Below, piece by piece: positions 31,871 to 33,146 of a stretch of 33,146 nucleotides of DNA. Position 1 is the first letter of the stretch. Each line of letters starts with the position of its first letter. Under the pieces are notes generated by a model that saw only the letters and a list, made by a program, of their open reading frames with translations, made no database searches and was not told the origin of the DNA. The stretch is from positions 58,252 to 91,397 of the forward strand of contig QKYT01000149.1 in assembly GCA_003550305.1 (NCBI GenBank), read 5' to 3'. The stretch is from Glomus cerebriforme. Lineage: Eukaryota; Glomeromycota; Glomeromycetes; Glomerales; Glomeraceae. The translations under genes were made by a program, and so were the position numbers.

Positions 31871-33146
31871 ATGGGTAAAGAAAAGCACAATTTTNGAGAA
31901 TTTTTTTATTTATNTGNGCCAGATAACCCTAAAGCCAATAAAAAAGCAGTATGTCTTTCATGTATAAGAAAACATACTTTATCTCTTGCAATTTCTAAAC
32001 CTGAATGTTATGTATCTAATAAAGCATTATTATGCCGTAATCACTTGAAAAAATGTGAAAATTTTGCTTCTGAATATCATGAGAGTAAAATGCAGGAAAT
32101 TTTATCACGTAAAGTACCTGAAGATGAAAAAAAAGTAAAGAAACACAAATAGCAGTTAATGAAAGTAATATAGAAACTGCNAACTCCACCACTACCACAT
32201 CATCATCCACTTCTGTAATTAAACAAGCAACTTTATCAGGATATGTATCACGTCCATTATCTAAGAAAGATAAACCTCATTTNGAAAATCTTATATTACT
32301 AATGATGGTATCAAATGGTTTATCATTTACCTTTCTGAAAAATAAAGAAACGCAAGAAGTTTTTAGATTTATTGCTCCTGCATTGAAACTTCCAGGACGT
32401 CATGCTATCAGTAATCGTATTCTTTTTAAATCTGCAAAGCAATTAACCCAATCAATTGTAGAGCAGGCAAAAGCTGACATAATTGGTGTTACTGCTGCTT
32501 TTGATGGCTGGACAAATATTAAACAAGAACATCTTTTTGGAGTTGTGTTTATAACTTCATTTGGCAAAACATTAATTTGGGGAGCTAAGGATATTAGCGA
32601 TCAATGATCTAAAACTAAAGATGTTAAAATATTAATTAAAAGTTTGATGAATAATGCTGAATCAAAACAAATAAAAATTAATTGCTATGTTTCTGATTCT
32701 GCTGGAGAATATGCAGCAGCAANGTAAAGCATTATTTATTTTGTGGTATATTATTGATGTAGATTATTATTAATAAATTATTTTTTTTGAATTTTTAGAC
32801 GTCAATTAAGAATAGAATATCCAAGTAAGGTATTTTTACCTTGTATGGCCCATCAGATGAATTTGGTTGTAGGAGATATCTTTAAGGAATCACTTCAATA
32901 CAAACAAGTGTCAAAAAATGCAGTTCGNGTTNTAAGCTATTTTCACTCTTCTCCATATTTTACTGGATTATTACGAAATNAACAAAATTCATGTTATGGC
33001 CAAACAATAACATTGATAACTCTAGGTGAAACACGCTGGAATAGTTATTACTTTTGTTTTCACAGTATCTTGAAAACAGAATTAGCTTTAAAGGTAAGAA
33101 ATATAATTTTGGCAAATTGATGATCATTATTTCAGTTATATACATA
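31871..33146 (+). pseudogene. hAT-family transposase, damaged and 3'-incomplete
   Basis: The likely start is MGKEKHNF at 31871. A BED-type zinc finger follows (AVCLSC ... LLCRNHLKKC), then a Ser/Thr-rich linker, then the catalytic region: TAAFDGWTN (first Asp), CYVSDSAGEYAAAR (second Asp), PCMAHQMNLVVGDIFK and ETRWNSYY, a classic hAT order. An intron (32724-32798, GTAAAG...TTTTAG) rejoins frame through an Arg codon. Damage: a one-base frameshift in the A8 run at 32127-32134, a TGA at 32605-32607 where the family usually has Arg (a C-to-T change of CGA would explain it), and eight N bases after the start. The exon ends near 33093 at GTAAGA; the rest, including the dimerisation domain and last Glu, is outside. 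Whether the frameshift is real or an assembly error cannot be told. Confidence 0.85.

Larger units (their letters stand above)
31396..33146 (+). mobile_element. hAT transposon, left part (runs off the window)
   Basis: The left terminus is CAGTGATGTCAAATGACATT. Positions 31396-31560 are packed with AAATGACA / TGTCATTT in both orientations, typical of hAT subterminal transposase-binding repeats. A BED-finger/hAT transposase frame follows. The 8 bp before the terminus are TCTTGTAA; the matching duplication should follow the right end, which lies outside the window. Confidence 0.75.

Overview
The window looks like nuclear DNA of an arbuscular-mycorrhizal fungus (Glomeromycotina, Rhizophagus-like). 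This is inferred, not searched. The reasons are extreme A+T richness, genes split by many short GT-AG introns, an intact fungal-type MET2, a tyrosine-kinase-like (TKL) kinase with an N-terminal zinc ribbon, and a dense load of decayed DNA transposons (MULE-like, Crypton, hAT, Tc1/mariner). Thirteen N bases occur, all inside the transposase-like genes at both ends of the window.

Layout. (1) Positions 1-7300 are repeat-rich: the end of a Tc1/mariner element, then a MULE-like transposase pseudogene (2232-6739). One of its introns is split by a long poly(A)-tailed retroposed element (copy B), and copy B itself carries a solo LTR. A second copy (copy A) lies just upstream in opposite orientation. 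(2) Positions 8541-20661 are a gene island: a mitochondrial carrier (+), homoserine O-acetyltransferase (-), a paraoxonase-like lactonase/arylesterase (+), a cytochrome P450 (-), a TKL-type protein kinase (-) and an intronless single-pass membrane protein (+). The multi-exon models were built by hand; each stays in frame through every junction and ends at one stop codon. (3) Positions 20662-33146 are repeats again: a roughly 170-bp tandem triplication, foldback elements, a truncated copy D of the same retroposed family, a Crypton tyrosine-recombinase pseudogene split by copy C, a non-autonomous hAT-like element nested in copy C, long A+T-rich DNA without genes, and the left part of a hAT transposon running off the right edge.

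The most novel signal is the repeat family represented by copies A-D. Full-length copies are about 1.6-1.7 kb after removing nested insertions. They have no long ORF, an AATAAA signal shortly before a terminal poly(A), and (for B, C and D) 14-17 bp target-site duplications. They behave like retroposed Pol II transcripts moved by a LINE-type machinery, and their 3' ends differ from copy to copy.

The host genes show no operon-like logic. The carrier and MET2 converge, as do the paraoxonase and P450 genes. MET2 and the paraoxonase gene diverge, as do the kinase and the membrane-protein gene.
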